A DNA stretch of 6,572 nucleotides from Flavobacteriaceae bacterium. Its GTDB lineage: Bacteria > Bacteroidota > Bacteroidia > Flavobacteriales > Flavobacteriaceae. The stretch is from assembly GCA_030625995.1 (NCBI GenBank), contig DAOUPU010000145.1, positions 1 through 6,572 of the forward strand, given 5' to 3'. Below, piece after piece: positions 5,974-6,572 of the stretch. A program made the position numbers and the translations under genes. The stretch's first letter is position 1. The number at the start of each line of letters is the position of its first letter. The notes below the pieces were generated by a model. The model was not told where the DNA came from, did no database searches, and saw only the letters and a list, made by a program, of their open reading frames with translations.

Positions 5974-6572
5974 ATGAAAAAAATACTCTTTATCTTAATA
6001 TTACTATCCTCTTTATCGGGATGTAAACAACATAGTAATAATCAGGAACGGGAAGAAAAACAACTTCCACGAATCGCCATAGCAGGGTTAGCCATAGAAT
6101 CAAGTACCTTTTCACCTGCGCTTACCCATGAAGAGGCATTTCATGTAAGAATTTCCGATGATGTATTTTCCTACTATCCATTCTTATCTCCTGACTCGCT
6201 GAATCGGAAAAGGGCAGATTGGATTCCAACAATGCGGGGGCATGCCCTGCCCGGTGGTACAGTTACCAGAGAAGCTTATGAATCCTTGGTAACTAAAACT
6301 CTGGATATGCTTAAAAAAAATGGTCCATACGACGGTCTCTTCTTTGATATCCATGGTGCAATGAGTGTGGTAGGCCTGGACGATCCGGAAGGTGATTTTA
6401 TTATTAGGGTTAGGGAAGTGATTGGTAAGAAAACTATTATTTCCACCTCAATGGATCTGCATGGTAATGTGTCCAGGCGACTGGCAGAAAATACGGACCT
6501 AATCACTTGTTATCGGATGGCTCCTCATGAGGATGCACTGGAATCAAAAAAAAGAGCAGTAGATAATCTTTT
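5974..6572 (+). CDS. M81 family metallopeptidase (MlrC-like), lipoprotein, 3' end outside window
   Basis: The first 199 codons are visible and the frame is still open at the right edge. The N-terminus is a lipoprotein signal: MKK, hydrophobic residues 4-14, then LSG before Cys17, predicting a lipid-anchored envelope protein. The mature part starts with RIAIAGLAIESSTFSP (33-48), the usual opening of the MlrC N-terminal domain (DUF1485, relatives with 'HETNTFSP'). Metal-site motifs follow: DIHGAM with Asp125 and His127, MDLHGN with Asp161 and His163, and YRMAPHED with His185, where many relatives read YPHxD. The type member, MlrC of microcystin degraders, cleaves linear peptides with a zinc ion; other members are of unknown substrate. 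The C-terminal MlrC domain would lie beyond 6572. It may be cotranscribed with the CPBP gene 51 bases upstream; no convincing promoter is seen between them. Confidence 0.9.
   Translation, partial: MKKILFILILLSSLSGCKQHSNNQEREEKQLPRIAIAGLAIESSTFSPALTHEEAFHVRISDDVFSYYPFLSPDSLNRKRADWIPTMRGHALPGGTVTREAYESLVTKTLDMLKKNGPYDGLFFDIHGAMSVVGLDDPEGDFIIRVREVIGKKTIISTSMDLHGNVSRRLAENTDLITCYRMAPHEDALESKKRAVDNL

Noticed and set aside
6404..6415. Two tandem copies of TTAGGG, resembling telomere repeat
   Set aside because: Only two copies, inside the well-supported M81 coding frame, where they encode ordinary residues; chance is enough.

Overview
The window reads as chromosomal DNA of a member of the Bacteroidota. 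The base composition is AT-rich, the two predicted lipoproteins have short Bacteroidota-style N-termini, one exported protein has a probable cleavage just before Gln, there are few clear Shine-Dalgarno sites, and I find no good sigma70 promoter. A marine or environmental Cytophagales or Flavobacteriia lineage fits, but the genus cannot be fixed from the sequence. All genes are on the + strand.

Layout: (1) 1-135 is the C-terminal tail of a gene entering from the left, resembling the end of a TPR-containing regulator or adenylate cyclase-like protein. (2) 199-738 encodes an exported split-barrel flavin-binding (PNPOx-like) protein. (3) 739-986 is a 248-base gap with no supportable gene, terminator or promoter. 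(4) 987-2627 encodes a lipoprotein formylglycine-dependent sulfatase, complete and with its catalytic motif intact. (5) 2704-3813 is a FemAB/BioF2-like acetyltransferase gene interrupted by one in-frame TAA at 3145-3147; the frame is otherwise open on both sides, so the gene is a young pseudogene, a two-piece gene or a sequence error. (6) 3814-3967 holds nothing I can name. (7) 3968-4453 is a second, cytoplasmic PNPOx-like protein. (8) 4454-4767 is the longest gene-free stretch. It contains a GC-richer cluster of four different small hairpins separated by a recurring GGTATTA box (4531-4670), followed by mutually exclusive inverted repeats (4670-4707). (9) 4768-5136 is a DUF1801 protein. (10) 5221-5922 is a CPBP-family membrane protease. 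(11) 5974 to the right edge is the first 199 codons of an M81 (MlrC-like) lipoprotein metallopeptidase.

The genes do not form one obvious pathway. Gaps of 51-314 bases argue against a single tight operon. The sulfatase has no SusC/SusD pair or glycoside hydrolase beside it in this window, so it is not visibly part of a polysaccharide utilization locus. The collection of small stand-alone genes, a broken gene and a palindromic repeat looks like an ordinary, somewhat fluid accessory part of the chromosome. The two observations most worth following are the hairpin-and-box array at 4531-4670 and the single stop codon splitting the acetyltransferase.
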